A stretch of DNA of 64,000 bases from UBA5951 sp009936885 (GTDB taxonomy: Bacteria; Pseudomonadota; Alphaproteobacteria; Puniceispirillales; Puniceispirillaceae). The stretch lies in assembly GCA_937996625.1 (NCBI GenBank), contig CALKVA010000010.1, positions 124,001 to 188,000 on the forward strand. Reading direction: 5' to 3'. The notes under the pieces are model-generated. The model was not told the DNA's origin. It was given only the letters and a program-made list of their open reading frames with translations, and did no database searches. Shown piece after piece: positions 17,202 through 26,303 of this stretch (position 1 is the stretch's first letter; each line of letters opens with the position of its first letter). The position numbers were made by a program, and so were the translations under genes.

Positions 17202-18089
17202 ATGTCTCATTTTAACATTAATTTTGGCGCGAATCTGATTATGGTTAGACAAACATCACCCTTAATATCTGTCGGTGGGATAGATATTCCATCCATTGGT
17301 TTTGGAACCATGTTGTTTCCAGAACCTGAAAAGGCGGTTGAGTTAATATCTTGTGCGATTGATTCTGGTTATCGCCATATTGATACAGCTCGGAAATATG
17401 GTTCTGAAGCATGGGTGGGTGAGGCAATATCAGCTGCGTCTGTGCCAAGAAAAGATATCTGGGTTACCACAAAGGTAACAGAAGAAAACGCAAAAGAAGA
17501 TGATTTTGCAAGGTCAGTTGAGCTGAGTCTAAAAACACTACAACTAGATTATGTCGATTTATTATTAATTCATTGGCCACAGCCTGCTGTTCCGTTGGAA
17601 GAGACGATAGGTGCGCTCGTAAAAGCTAAGCAAGAGGGGCTTGCACAGAATATCGGCATCTCAAACTTCACAGTTGAATTGGTTCATAAAGCAGCTCAGT
17701 TTTCGTCTGAGCCATTATTCACAAATCAAGTTGAATATCATCCCTATATTAATCAGGACAAAATTCTAGCTGTCTGCCGTCACTATGGTATGTCAGTTAC
17801 TTGCCATGTTCCATTAGCACGCGGAAGGGTATTAACAGACCCAGAAATTATAAAAATCGCTAATTTTCATAATAAATCGCCAGCACAAATCACCCTTAAA
17901 TGGCTTACTCAGCAAGCTAATGTGATTGCTGTACCTCGCGCTCTTAGCAAAAAACAGATTGCGGAGAATATAAGCATCTATGATTTTAATCTGTCAGATG
18001 GCGAGATGGAGATAATATCCAGTCTGAGAGAAAAGAATATGCGTCTTGTAGATCCAGAAGTAAGGCGTCCTGTATGGGACCCCCAATAG
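17202..18089 (+). CDS. Aldo/keto reductase
   Basis: A 295-residue NADPH-type aldo/keto reductase. The catalytic tetrad is visible: Asp and Tyr in HIDTARKYGSE, Lys in WVTTKV and His in LLIHWPQP; NIGISNFTVE and NQVEYHPYI are also diagnostic. The C-terminal cofactor loop reads VIAVPRALSKKQIAENI. Neither the ATG at 17202 nor the one at 17241 has a clear ribosome binding site; the latter would give 282 residues, closer to the family norm. Physiological substrate unknown, such as a sugar aldehyde or 2,5-diketogluconate-like ketone. It stands alone before a broken rhodanese gene on the other strand. Confidence 0.9.
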   Translation: MSHFNINFGANLIMVRQTSPLISVGGIDIPSIGFGTMLFPEPEKAVELISCAIDSGYRHIDTARKYGSEAWVGEAISAASVPRKDIWVTTKVTEENAKEDDFARSVELSLKTLQLDYVDLLLIHWPQPAVPLEETIGALVKAKQEGLAQNIGISNFTVELVHKAAQFSSEPLFTNQVEYHPYINQDKILAVCRHYGMSVTCHVPLARGRVLTDPEIIKIANFHNKSPAQITLKWLTQQANVIAVPRALSKKQIAENISIYDFNLSDGEMEIISSLREKNMRLVDPEVRRPVWDPQ

Positions 18090-18102
18090 TTTTGGCGTCA
18101 TT

Positions 18103-18501
18103 TTAGTACCTATTTTTTAGTACTGGATAATCAGCCTCTATCCATTCCAAAAGGCCGCCTTCTATATCAAATATATAATCAAACCACATCCTCTATAAGT
18201 GTTTTAGCGGCAAGTGCTGAGCGTCAGCCAGAAGCATAAAACAAGATAAGCGCTTTATAAGTATTAAAAGGTTGTTTGTAATATGGACTATTTGGGTCTA
18301 CCCCAAAATTTAAGCATTCCCCGAGGCGCGTGGAATGCATCTTCAATTGTTCCAGTTCGGTTAAGTTCACGAATATTACGTAAATCTAACAGAATTCCAG
18401 TTTCGTTTTTTTAGCATCTCAAAAGCTTGATGCGGCGTTAATCGTTTTATTATTTTTTCAGAATTGGCAACAAGTTCAGATACTGGTGTGATTTCTCTCA
18501 T
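18103..18501 (-). pseudogene. Broken rhodanese-like sulfurtransferase gene
   Basis: Reverse-strand reading from an ATG at 18501 with a good ribosome binding site (AAGGAG) gives MREITPVSELVANSEKII and RLTPHQAFEMLKK, then a frameshift, then LLDLRNIRELNRTGTI and AFHAPRGMLKFW, another shift, then YYKQPFNTYKALILFYASG, a TGA, RSALAAKTL, a further shift and GGLLEWIEADYPVLKNRY with a stop at 18103. The pieces line up with a rhodanese-domain protein of about 132 residues, the exact span available. The active-site Cys position (expected C-A-S-G-W-R-S) is Tyr and the following Trp is TGA. At least three frameshifts plus a nonsense codon mean it is dead. Confidence 0.82.
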
Positions 18502-18733
18502 TTGGTTGCTCCTTAAATTCACTTTTCTCGATGGATAATATAAAATGATATATATGATTTTAAATATATCTGCCTAAATCAAGCTAGAGGCTAAATTAGG
18601 ATTTATTTTATTTTATTATTTTTGTTAGGCTATCTTTGCTGAGACTAGCTTTATTATAGTATTCCCTTTTTTAAAAACCAAAAAGAAGTTCTGATTTACC
18701 GCGACCACTATCATAATTTTGAGGAGATTTTGC

Positions 18734-20620
18734 ATGGCTAGTTATCAATCCATTTATGACTATGAAAAACAGGATAAAGAAGCGTTTTGGCTTCAGGCTG
18801 CAAAGCTAATTGACTGGATTATAGAGCCTAAAACGGCGCTTGATAATAGCAATAAGTTGGTAAACCAATGGTTTTCTGATGGTCAGATGAATAGCTGTTT
18901 TAATGCTGTGGACCGGCATGTGCTCGCAGGACGCGGAGAACAAATAGCTATTCAATATGAATCACCCATCACAGGGGCAGCCTCTTCACTAAGTTTTGCA
19001 GAATTGCAAAAAGCGACTGCCAAATTTGCAGGTATGCTTCTACAGGAAGGGCTTGCCAAAGGCGATAGGGTAATAATCTATATGCCAATGATTAGCGAGG
19101 CTGTAATTGCCATGCTTGGATGCGCTCGTATTGGTGTTGTACATTCGGTTGTATTTGGCGGATTTGCGGCTGCTGAATTGGCAAAGCGTATTGATGACTG
19201 TCAGCCAAAGCTAATTGTAAGTGCATCATGCGGGCATGAGCCAAACAGAATAGTATATTATAAACCGTTGTTAGATGAAGCCATTAAACAGGCAAATCAC
19301 AAGCCACATACATGCATTATCTATCAGCGTGACGCTGTGACGGCAGAAATGATAGCAGGCAGGGATATTGAGTGGCATGAAGCTATAGAACCCGCATTAC
19401 CAGCAGAACCTGTTGGCGTTATGGCAACCGACCCTTTATATATTCTATATACATCAGGAACCACTGGACAGCCAAAAGGCGTTGTAAGAGATAATGGCGG
19501 GCATGCAGTGGCTTTGTGCTGGAGTATGTCACATATTTATGATGTCCATCAAGGGGAGGTGTTTTGGGCAGCATCTGATATTGGCTGGGTGGTTGGGCAT
19601 TCTTACATTGTTTATGGCCCATTATTTGCGGGCTGCACCACTATTTTATTTGAAGGAAAACCAGTTGGCACCCCAGATGCAGCCGCATTCTGGCGTGTGA
19701 TTGAAAAAAATAACGTAAAAGTGCTATTTACGGCCCCAACGGCATTTAGAGCAATCAAAAGGGAAGATTCAAGCGGTAAGCTAATTAAGGAACATGATAT
19801 CGGATCTTTGAAATATCTTTTTCTAGCAGGAGAGCGGGCAGATCCAGATACCATTATTTGGGCTCAAGAGAAGTTATCTATTCCAGTTGTTGATCACTGG
19901 TGGCAAACTGAGACGGGCTGGTCAATTTGTGCCAACCCTGTTGGGGTTGAGCAATTGCCAATAAAATTGGGCTCGCCTTGTCTACCCATGCCTGGATATC
20001 TCATAGAAATACTAGATGATTCCGGTAATGCAACAGATTTAAATACCCTAGGGTCAATTGCAATTAAGCTTCCGCTGCCACCATCTTGCCTGTCGACCAT
20101 TTGGGGCGCTAAGGATGCATTTACCGAAAAATATTTAACCCGGTTTCCTGGATATTATGAAACAGGCGATGCTGGATATATAGATGAGGATGGTTACATT
20201 TATATAATGGCTAGAACAGACGATGTGATTAATGTTGCTGGCCATAGGCTGTCTACAGGGCAGATAGAAGAAATCTTGTTAGGACATCCAGATGTTGCTG
20301 AATGCGCTGTAATCGGCATTGCAGATGACTTAAAAGGTCAAATACCGCTTGGTTTTATTTGCCTGTACCCAGATAAACAGAAATCCCATGAACAAATCTG
20401 CACAGAAACAGTTCAATTGGTTATTGATAAAATAGGCCGTGTATCTGCCCTTAAACAGGTGGTAATTATAGACAGGCTTCCAAAAACAAGGTCTGGAAAA
20501 ATTGTTCGCTCTACAATGGTTAAGATAGCAAATGGCGAAGAATGGGTAATGCCGGCTACCATAGACGACCCAGCTATACTTGATGAGATTTCAGACGCCT
20601 TGGTAATGCAGATGGGATAG
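18734..20620 (+). CDS. prpE: Propionyl-CoA synthetase (acyl-CoA synthetase, PrpE-like)
   Basis: A 628-residue AMP-forming acyl-CoA synthetase. The ATG at 18734 has GAGGAG at 18721-18726; the in-frame TTG at 18719 overlaps it and is rejected. The order matches the family: N-terminal YQSIYDYEKQDKEAFW (ACAS_N region), P-loop YTSGTTGQPKG, WWQTETGWSICANP, GDAGYIDEDGYIYIMARTDDVINVAGHRLSTGQIEE, and the acylation-regulated Lys589 in LPKTRSGKIVR. Features such as GVVRDNGGHAVAL separate PrpE from acetyl-CoA synthetase. It should activate propionate (or acrylate, 3-hydroxypropionate) to the CoA thioester. It is monocistronic here; the rest of a propionate pathway is not in the window. Confidence 0.9.
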   Translation: MASYQSIYDYEKQDKEAFWLQAAKLIDWIIEPKTALDNSNKLVNQWFSDGQMNSCFNAVDRHVLAGRGEQIAIQYESPITGAASSLSFAELQKATAKFAGMLLQEGLAKGDRVIIYMPMISEAVIAMLGCARIGVVHSVVFGGFAAAELAKRIDDCQPKLIVSASCGHEPNRIVYYKPLLDEAIKQANHKPHTCIIYQRDAVTAEMIAGRDIEWHEAIEPALPAEPVGVMATDPLYILYTSGTTGQPKGVVRDNGGHAVALCWSMSHIYDVHQGEVFWAASDIGWVVGHSYIVYGPLFAGCTTILFEGKPVGTPDAAAFWRVIEKNNVKVLFTAPTAFRAIKREDSSGKLIKEHDIGSLKYLFLAGERADPDTIIWAQEKLSIPVVDHWWQTETGWSICANPVGVEQLPIKLGSPCLPMPGYLIEILDDSGNATDLNTLGSIAIKLPLPPSCLSTIWGAKDAFTEKYLTRFPGYYETGDAGYIDEDGYIYIMARTDDVINVAGHRLSTGQIEEILLGHPDVAECAVIGIADDLKGQIPLGFICLYPDKQKSHEQICTETVQLVIDKIGRVSALKQVVIIDRLPKTRSGKIVRSTMVKIANGEEWVMPATIDDPAILDEISDALVMQMG

Positions 20621-20856
20621 TGAGTAGCTTTTATTTCAAAAAAATTGATAAAAAATATGTGAAATTGGCTGGTTTTTGGCATTTTGCTAGAATAAAGCAG
20701 GTTTTGGGTGTATCTTTCATTAAAAAGCATTGCGTAAAGCTCTAAAAACCAGTAATGAGCTTATTCTGTTAATAAAACAGAAAATAACTAATTGATACGA
20801 ATAGCTAGTTTTTTATAAGACCAGTTTTTTGTGTTGATAAAAACTGAGGATAAAAA

Positions 20857-21063
20857 ATGGCTAACGGAAAAGTAAAATGGTTTAATTCACAAAAAGGTTA
20901 TGGGTTTATTGAGCCTGAAGACGGAACGCAAGATGTGTTCGTGCATATCTCTGCTGTAAAAGGTGCTGGAATGGATGAATTATCAGATGGACAGTCTCTT
21001 TCTTATGAGCTGGAGACTGGTCAAAATGGCAAAACATCAGCTGTGAATTTAACATCGCTGTAA
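20857..21063 (+). CDS. Cold-shock protein, CspA family
   Basis: A 68-residue single cold-shock domain. RNP1 is KGYGFIEPEDG (residues about 13-23) and RNP2 is VFVHISAV (about 27-34), both intact, with the aromatic WFNSQKGYGF segment that binds single-stranded nucleic acid. It is an RNA chaperone or antiterminator. The 236-base gap before it could hold a structured leader, as in many cspA genes, though I cannot identify a specific fold. A strong terminator follows directly. Confidence 0.95.
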   Translation: MANGKVKWFNSQKGYGFIEPEDGTQDVFVHISAVKGAGMDELSDGQSLSYELETGQNGKTSAVNLTSL

Positions 21064-21086
21064 TAATTTTCTGATTAATAACAAAG

Positions 21087-21117
21087 CGTCAGATATTAAG
21101 ATATCTGACGTTTTTTT
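21087..21117 (+). terminator. Rho-independent terminator of the cold-shock gene
   Basis: A perfect ten-pair stem, CGTCAGATAT (21087-21096) and ATATCTGACG (21101-21110), closes a TAAG tetraloop and is followed by seven T residues. It lies 23 bases after the cold-shock stop codon. Confidence 0.93.
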
Positions 21118-21204
21118 ATTCTCATAGACAGGAATAGTCTACGGTATTTCTATTATTTTATTAAATACAGATAGAAAAGAGAAGATAGGATTTTATTCCT
21201 TTTT

Positions 21205-21378
21205 TTATTTGGGCAAAATTGAAAGATAAGCCCAGCCAAATTTGCTAGCTATAGTCACCTTCACTAAATGCAAATCGCACAATAATTTCACAAAAGATAG
21301 GCTAACCCCGGAGCCATTCTCTGATGCAAAAAGGTTTTGGCCTTGCATAGGAATACTATTGATATGATTTGAAGGAAT
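21205..21378 (-). pseudogene. Remnant of a sensor histidine kinase C-terminus
   Basis: A 58-codon open stretch without a start codon ends at a TAA at 21205-21207. It reads MQGQNLFASENGSGVSLSF, then VKLLCDLHLVKVTIASKFGW and AYLSILPK. This resembles the G2 box and last strands of a HATPase_c domain (GxGxGLSFVKxLxDLHG...ASxxGWG...LP), with the second glycine box altered (GVSLS). No upstream kinase sequence can be recognised. It is therefore likely the tail of a deleted kinase gene. The similarity is moderate and a chance match is not excluded. Confidence 0.5.
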
Positions 21379-21552
21379 CTTCTTTCTATTATTATATATG
21401 TATATCTATAGAACTTTCAAAATTTTGTATCATAGAGGATTTTTTTTGATGTTTTTTCGTATTTTCCCAACCATCTTTTATGGCATTTTAGATGATATTT
21501 TAATTAACTAAACAAAACGGTGATAACAATAGTCGTTATGAAGTTTCAGCAA

Positions 21553-22638
21553 TCATTCGGATTTGCGAAATTTAGTTATGAAAAATGGCATAGAAACAAA
21601 TATAAGAATTACCCGCACCAAATGATGGAATACAACAAACGCAACGTCAAAGCCAAAGATGATAGCTAAAATCGTGGCTTCGTATAAGCCCCCTGGAACA
21701 AAAGCGAGCCAAATCGATAAAAACGCAACGTCTGATATCAGCGTTATTAAGATGGCAACTATCAAATAGGTAATTATAATTAGCCCAGACGTTATAAAAG
21801 CATCGCCGAGCACATTTTTGATCTCCAACAATGAGATTTGGGCTAATCTTGCGCCCACGGATGCGCCAATTGTCATTTGTGCTATAATGACAAATTCACT
21901 AATTCTAGGCAGTTCTATTATGCCTGTAAAATGTAGGACGCTACTTAAGAATATAGGGCCTAATAAATGTGGCATTGGTATTCTAATTATCCTGGCAATC
22001 CAAAAGCCGCTGATGCATAATCCAATAAAAAGGCTTGCCTGGAATAAAGATAAATCGGAAATGTTGGGCATATCTAGAAGTATCTCATTAGAGCGCTCAA
22101 CTGCTTCTTGGCCTTCGATCAGTATTAAAAATAAGGGGGTAGAAATAAAAACGATAGCTACTCTAACAAGGTGAAATAATGCAACGACATAATCCTTTTC
22201 TACCATTTCACGCGCCATAATTAATGCTTCTGCCTGTCCGCCAGGAATGCTGCATAAGAAGGCTTGTTTTGGTTCATATTGTTTCACTCTCGTCAAAAAC
22301 TGAAATGCTATGATGGTCACACATATTGTAGCAATTATCATGATGCTGACGGTGAATAGCCATTTTTGGGCAGTTAGCAGAATCTCCGGTGTAAAATTAG
22401 TGCCTATCAGAACGGAAATTCCAATAATTACGGGAAGGTAAAACCAACCAGCTATAACAAGAACCGGGCGCGTGTGGCTCACAGATGCGCCAATAACCCA
22501 TACCCCTAAAAGGCTTCCTAGAAAATACGGTGCTGGGACATTCAGTACTAAAAAAATTTGCGCGCAAATAAATGCAATCGATAAGGTAAATATAATTTTG
22601 TATAGGTCAGAAAATAATGTCTTGCCAGAAAACTGCAT
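21553..22638 (-). CDS. AbrB-duplication family membrane protein
   Basis: A 361-residue integral membrane protein. The ATG at 22638 has AAGGA about seven bases upstream; an upstream in-frame TTG at 22677 is less likely. About ten hydrophobic helices fall into two related halves: FLGSLLGVWVIGASV in the first and LLGPIFLSSVLHFTG in the second, and SIPGGQAEALIMAREM and FVPGGLYEATILAII carry the repeated PGG..E motif. This is the pattern of the membrane family often misnamed 'AbrB transcriptional regulator' or ammonia monooxygenase. A transport role is presumed; the substrate is unknown. It diverges from the aldehyde dehydrogenase gene. Confidence 0.85.
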   Translation of the reverse strand: MQFSGKTLFSDLYKIIFTLSIAFICAQIFLVLNVPAPYFLGSLLGVWVIGASVSHTRPVLVIAGWFYLPVIIGISVLIGTNFTPEILLTAQKWLFTVSIMIIATICVTIIAFQFLTRVKQYEPKQAFLCSIPGGQAEALIMAREMVEKDYVVALFHLVRVAIVFISTPLFLILIEGQEAVERSNEILLDMPNISDLSLFQASLFIGLCISGFWIARIIRIPMPHLLGPIFLSSVLHFTGIIELPRISEFVIIAQMTIGASVGARLAQISLLEIKNVLGDAFITSGLIIITYLIVAILITLISDVAFLSIWLAFVPGGLYEATILAIIFGFDVAFVVFHHLVRVILIFVSMPFFITKFRKSE

Positions 22639-22847
22639 AAACTTGTCCTTGTGGGGATTTGAGCAGCAGCTCAACAATTTTGAATGATTAAATTGTTATG
22701 TATAACGATTTATATTTTGAAAAGAGTATTCTAACTTGTAGAATTAAGCAAATAGGAGTAGCAAAATTAATCTGTTTCAACAGACTAAAAAACTATAAAA
22801 CGAATATGTTATGAAATTAAGAGTGGTTTTTTAAAAGAATATTAGGC

Positions 22848-22858
22848 GTGCACTGCAC
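22848..22858. promoter_or_regulatory. Short perfect palindrome upstream of the aldehyde dehydrogenase gene
   Basis: GTGCACTGCAC is a perfect five-plus-one-plus-five palindrome 27 bases before the aldehyde dehydrogenase start, in the divergent region shared with the membrane protein gene. It could be an operator half-site pair, but it is short and no regulator gene is adjacent. Confidence 0.3.
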
Positions 22859-22885
22859 AAACTACAGGTATGCTGGACAATAATA

Positions 22886-24316
22886 ATGGATAGAATAAAA
22901 GCATTTATAAATGGCCACTTTCAGACCTCTGATGGGGAAGTTTTAATTAAAATTAATCCAGTTTCAGGTGCGCCAATAGCAGAAGTTGAAAAGACAGATA
23001 CCGCGCTTTTAGAGCAAGCAATCACAGCTGCAAAAAATGCGCAGATAGAATGGTCTTCTCTTACAGGTCAGGAGCGCGGTCACATAATGATGCGTGCAGG
23101 CAGGATGCTGGCAAGTTCTCTTGAAGAATTAACAAGGCTAGAGGTAAGAGATGTTGGAAAATCGTGGTCGGAGGCAATTTCAGCTGATGTTCCGTGCGGT
23201 GCAGAAGCATATGAATATTTTGGCTCACTGGCTGCCACATTAACAGGGACTTCTCATAAATGGTCTGGTGCAAGAGGCTTTACAGAGCGCGTTCCGCTTG
23301 GGATTTGCGCTGGTATTGGGGCTTGGAATTATCCAACTCAAATAGCATGTTGGAAATCAGCACCTGCATTAGCTATGGGGAATGCCTTTATATTAAAGCC
23401 TTCAGAAATGACCCCCTATACCGCAAATGCGATAGCGGAGATATTACAACAAGCAGGGTTGCCAGCTGGCCTTTTTCAGGTGGTACATGGTGATTTCTCG
23501 GTGGGTCATGCATTATGTGAACATCCAGAGATCGCCAAAATATCATTGACTGGCGGTGTTGAAACTGGAAAGAAAATCCTAGCGCAATCTGCCTCTACTT
23601 TAAAGAAAGTGACACTTGAGTTAGGTGGCAAAGCGCCTTTAATTGTGTTTGCAGATGCTGATTTCGATCTAGCAGTGCAAACTGCGCTTGATGCAAATTT
23701 TTATACAGCCGGGGAGGTTTGCTCAAACGCAACACGCGTTTTTGTTGATGAAAAAATCTTGGATAAATTTGTGGAAGCGATGAAGGACAAAACGCAGGCA
23801 TTAAAAATTGGTGATCCTATGAAAGAGGAAACTCAAATTGGGGCGCTTATTTCAGAACATCACCTAGAAAAAGTACTATCCTATATTTCAATTGGCAAAT
23901 CTGAGGGTGCTCATCTAGTTACTGGGGGCGAGAGGCAATTTCCAGATGGGTGCGAGGGTGGTTTTTTTATAAGTCCTGCTATTTTTACAGATTGCAAAGA
24001 TGATATGCGAATTGTAAAGGAAGAGATTTTTGGGCCTGTTATGGCAGTATTAAGTTTTAGGGGTGAGGAAGAGGTTATTGAGAGGGCGAATAACACCCCA
24101 TTTGGGTTAGGGGCAGGAATAATGACGTCTGATCTATCACGGGCGCACCGTGTTGCAGATAAGCTTGATGCTGGTAATATTTGGATAAATAGTTACAACC
24201 TAATTCCCCCTGACTGGCCTTTTGGAGGTGTCAAGCAATCTGGTTTTGGTAGAGAATCCTCGGTTTTTGCTCTTGAAAGCTACAGCCAAGTAAAAGCAAC
24301 CTATATTCAATATTAG
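22886..24316 (+). CDS. Aldehyde dehydrogenase, betaine-aldehyde-dehydrogenase-like
   Basis: A 476-residue NAD(P)-dependent aldehyde dehydrogenase. The Rossmann segment has WNYPTQIACWKSAPALAMGN and ILKPSEMTP; the general base Glu is in LELGGKAPLIVF and the nucleophile is Cys279 in GEVCSNATRVFV. The end reads WPFGGVKQSGFGRE. The IACWKSAPALA and LIPPDWPFGG features are typical of BetB and trimethylaminobutyraldehyde dehydrogenases rather than succinate-semialdehyde enzymes. It could therefore oxidise betaine aldehyde or a related trimethylammonium aldehyde. No choline dehydrogenase is adjacent, so the substrate is inferred from motif style only. Confidence 0.87.
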   Translation: MDRIKAFINGHFQTSDGEVLIKINPVSGAPIAEVEKTDTALLEQAITAAKNAQIEWSSLTGQERGHIMMRAGRMLASSLEELTRLEVRDVGKSWSEAISADVPCGAEAYEYFGSLAATLTGTSHKWSGARGFTERVPLGICAGIGAWNYPTQIACWKSAPALAMGNAFILKPSEMTPYTANAIAEILQQAGLPAGLFQVVHGDFSVGHALCEHPEIAKISLTGGVETGKKILAQSASTLKKVTLELGGKAPLIVFADADFDLAVQTALDANFYTAGEVCSNATRVFVDEKILDKFVEAMKDKTQALKIGDPMKEETQIGALISEHHLEKVLSYISIGKSEGAHLVTGGERQFPDGCEGGFFISPAIFTDCKDDMRIVKEEIFGPVMAVLSFRGEEEVIERANNTPFGLGAGIMTSDLSRAHRVADKLDAGNIWINSYNLIPPDWPFGGVKQSGFGRESSVFALESYSQVKATYIQY

Positions 24317-24341
24317 GGAGCCCCTAAATCGCATGGCTTAG

Positions 24342-25250
24342 TTATGTTGTAAGTTTTGCTTCTTCAGGTACAGTTTTTGTTTTACGAAGAAATTCGCGCC
24401 AAACAATTACAAGACAGCTCAGAAAAATAGCAGAAGCGCCAATAAGTTCAAAGACCGTTGGTATTTCGGCAAAGTAAAAATATCCAGCTATGCCAGCGAC
24501 AGGGAGTTGCAAGTATCTAAGCGTTGTTACAACAACAGCGTCTGCATGCCGATAAGCAAGAGTGACTGATAGTTGAAGGAAAGATGCAATTACCCCGAGC
24601 ACTAACAATAAAATCCAAATATCTGCGTTGTGTAAAAAATTAATTGGAATTGGAAAAATAGTTGTACCTACTAATGCAACGATAATAGAGCCAGCACAAT
24701 TATGCACTAAGGTAACCGAAACAGGAGAATCTGATTTTCCAAGCTTTCTTAATATAATTGACAAAGCAGCACCTGTAAGTGCAGCAGCAATGCCAAATAT
24801 GACCCCATAACTAACCGAGCTGGAAAACGGATTAGTAATAATTAATACGCCTACCATTCCTAAGATAACAGCTGACCAGCGATAAATACCTATTCTTTCG
24901 TTTAAAAATACTGGGGAAGCAAGTGTCACAAATATAATTGAGCTTTGAAATAGTGCAGTAGCTAAGCCAAGAGACATATTCTGAATTGCAAGAAACCAAA
25001 GGCTTATTCCAGTTAAGCCCAAAACAACTCTAAGGCTCATTGTTAATTTATTATTGATGAAAAATAGGCGGTATTGATGAATTGCGAAGGCAAAAACAAA
25101 TAAAATAGGAAGAGAGAACCAAAAGCGGGATATCAGAATATGAATAATGGCTATATCATCTTGAGCCAATATTTTAACTAGCATACTTGTTACCACACTT
25201 AAAATAACGGTGAGGGTGGAGAATAGGACACCTTTGGCAATCTCTGTCAT
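24342..25250 (-). CDS. DMT-superfamily (EamA) transporter
   Basis: A 302-residue integral membrane protein with about ten helices in two EamA halves. The first half has SRFWFSLPILFVFAF, RVVLGLTGISLWFLAI and the helix-5 motif VFLNERIGIYRWSAVILGMVG; the second has ILRKLGKSDSPVSV, LAYRHADAVVVTTLRYLQLP and EIPTVFELIGASAIF. Family members export or import metabolites such as amino acids or nucleosides; the substrate is unknown. It converges with the aldehyde dehydrogenase gene and diverges from a second EamA gene. Confidence 0.9.
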   Translation of the reverse strand: MTEIAKGVLFSTLTVILSVVTSMLVKILAQDDIAIIHILISRFWFSLPILFVFAFAIHQYRLFFINNKLTMSLRVVLGLTGISLWFLAIQNMSLGLATALFQSSIIFVTLASPVFLNERIGIYRWSAVILGMVGVLIITNPFSSSVSYGVIFGIAAALTGAALSIILRKLGKSDSPVSVTLVHNCAGSIIVALVGTTIFPIPINFLHNADIWILLLVLGVIASFLQLSVTLAYRHADAVVVTTLRYLQLPVAGIAGYFYFAEIPTVFELIGASAIFLSCLVIVWREFLRKTKTVPEEAKLTT

Positions 25251-25409
25251 TCTGTTCGCTTTTTCAGTAATAAAAGGTGGAAGTATACCCTAAATTAGAA
25301 ATCATATATAGCAGAATAGAGGCACCTTATAATATCTTGTTAGTGATTGACTAAAAAACTTACCTATAGTTTATGATTTGCAGGTCAGTCAGCATTTAAA
25401 GGGCGGTTT

Positions 25410-26291
25410 ATGAGTAAATATGCAGGATCGCTTTTTGGGCTTATAGCATTTAGTCTGTTAGCGATACATGATGTTTTTGTTAAGCTTCTATCTGTACATT
25501 ATCTACCTTTTCAGATTGTTTTTATTGCCTCATTAATGGCAATACCATTAGCGCTTTCAATCCTTCCTTTTTTCTCAGACATCACATCGTTTAAGCCTAT
25601 TTTTCCAAAATTAATGATTATGCGCGTAATCGCGATGACACTCACCTCTGTAAGTGTTTTTTTTGCAATATCTTCAATACCGTTGACAGAGCTATATGCA
25701 TTGCTTTTCTCAGCGCCCATTCTAATTACGGCGCTTTCAGCGCCTATTCTAGGCGAGCCAGTTGGATGGCGTAGATGGCTAGCAGTTCTTTTTGGGTTTT
25801 GCGGTGTGTTAGTTGTTTTGCAACCTACTTTATCTGTTCCTCATTTTGGGCATTTAGGGGCGCTCATCGCTGCATTTGGCATTGCCTTTAATTCAATTTT
25901 GCTACGCAAACTCGGGGATAAGGAGCAGGTGGCATTAGTGCTTGTTTATCCATTAATTGGAAATGTGTTTATAATGGGCTTTATATCCGTATTTATGTAT
26001 GAGCCAATGCCGATAGAGCATCTAGGACTATCATTTCTGGTAGCTGTGTTTTCGGTGATAGCTATGTCTCTTATTATCTTTGCATACCGAATTTCTAAAG
26101 CAGTACTTGTTGCCCCGATGCAATATTCCCAAATCATATCGGGGTCATTTCTGGGATGGTTATTTTTCGCTGAGAAGGTTGAGCTTCATGTAATGGTTGG
26201 CGCTACTGTCATTATTGGCAGTGGGTTTTTTATATTTGTAAGAGAAGCAAACAAGAAAATCCCAGCCTCTATCTCACAAAGGCCGATTTAG
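25410..26291 (+). CDS. DMT-superfamily (EamA) transporter
   Basis: A 293-residue integral membrane protein with ten predicted helices. The repeats are visible in VIAMTLTSVSVFFAI, APILGEPVGWRRWLAVLFGFCGV, ILLRKLGDKEQVALVL and YSQIISGSFLGWLFFAEKVE. It is a distant paralogue of the transporter that lies divergently 160 bases away. Such back-to-back EamA genes are common, but it is not clear whether they work together. Substrate unknown. AAAGGGCGG lies before the ATG. Confidence 0.9.
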   Translation: MSKYAGSLFGLIAFSLLAIHDVFVKLLSVHYLPFQIVFIASLMAIPLALSILPFFSDITSFKPIFPKLMIMRVIAMTLTSVSVFFAISSIPLTELYALLFSAPILITALSAPILGEPVGWRRWLAVLFGFCGVLVVLQPTLSVPHFGHLGALIAAFGIAFNSILLRKLGDKEQVALVLVYPLIGNVFIMGFISVFMYEPMPIEHLGLSFLVAVFSVIAMSLIIFAYRISKAVLVAPMQYSQIISGSFLGWLFFAEKVELHVMVGATVIIGSGFFIFVREANKKIPASISQRPI

Positions 26292-26303
26292 CCAACACAT
26301 CAA

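Noticed and set aside
21553..22638. AbrB transcriptional regulator
   Set aside because: The protein is an integral membrane protein with repeated PGG..E motifs, not a DNA-binding protein; the family name is misleading.
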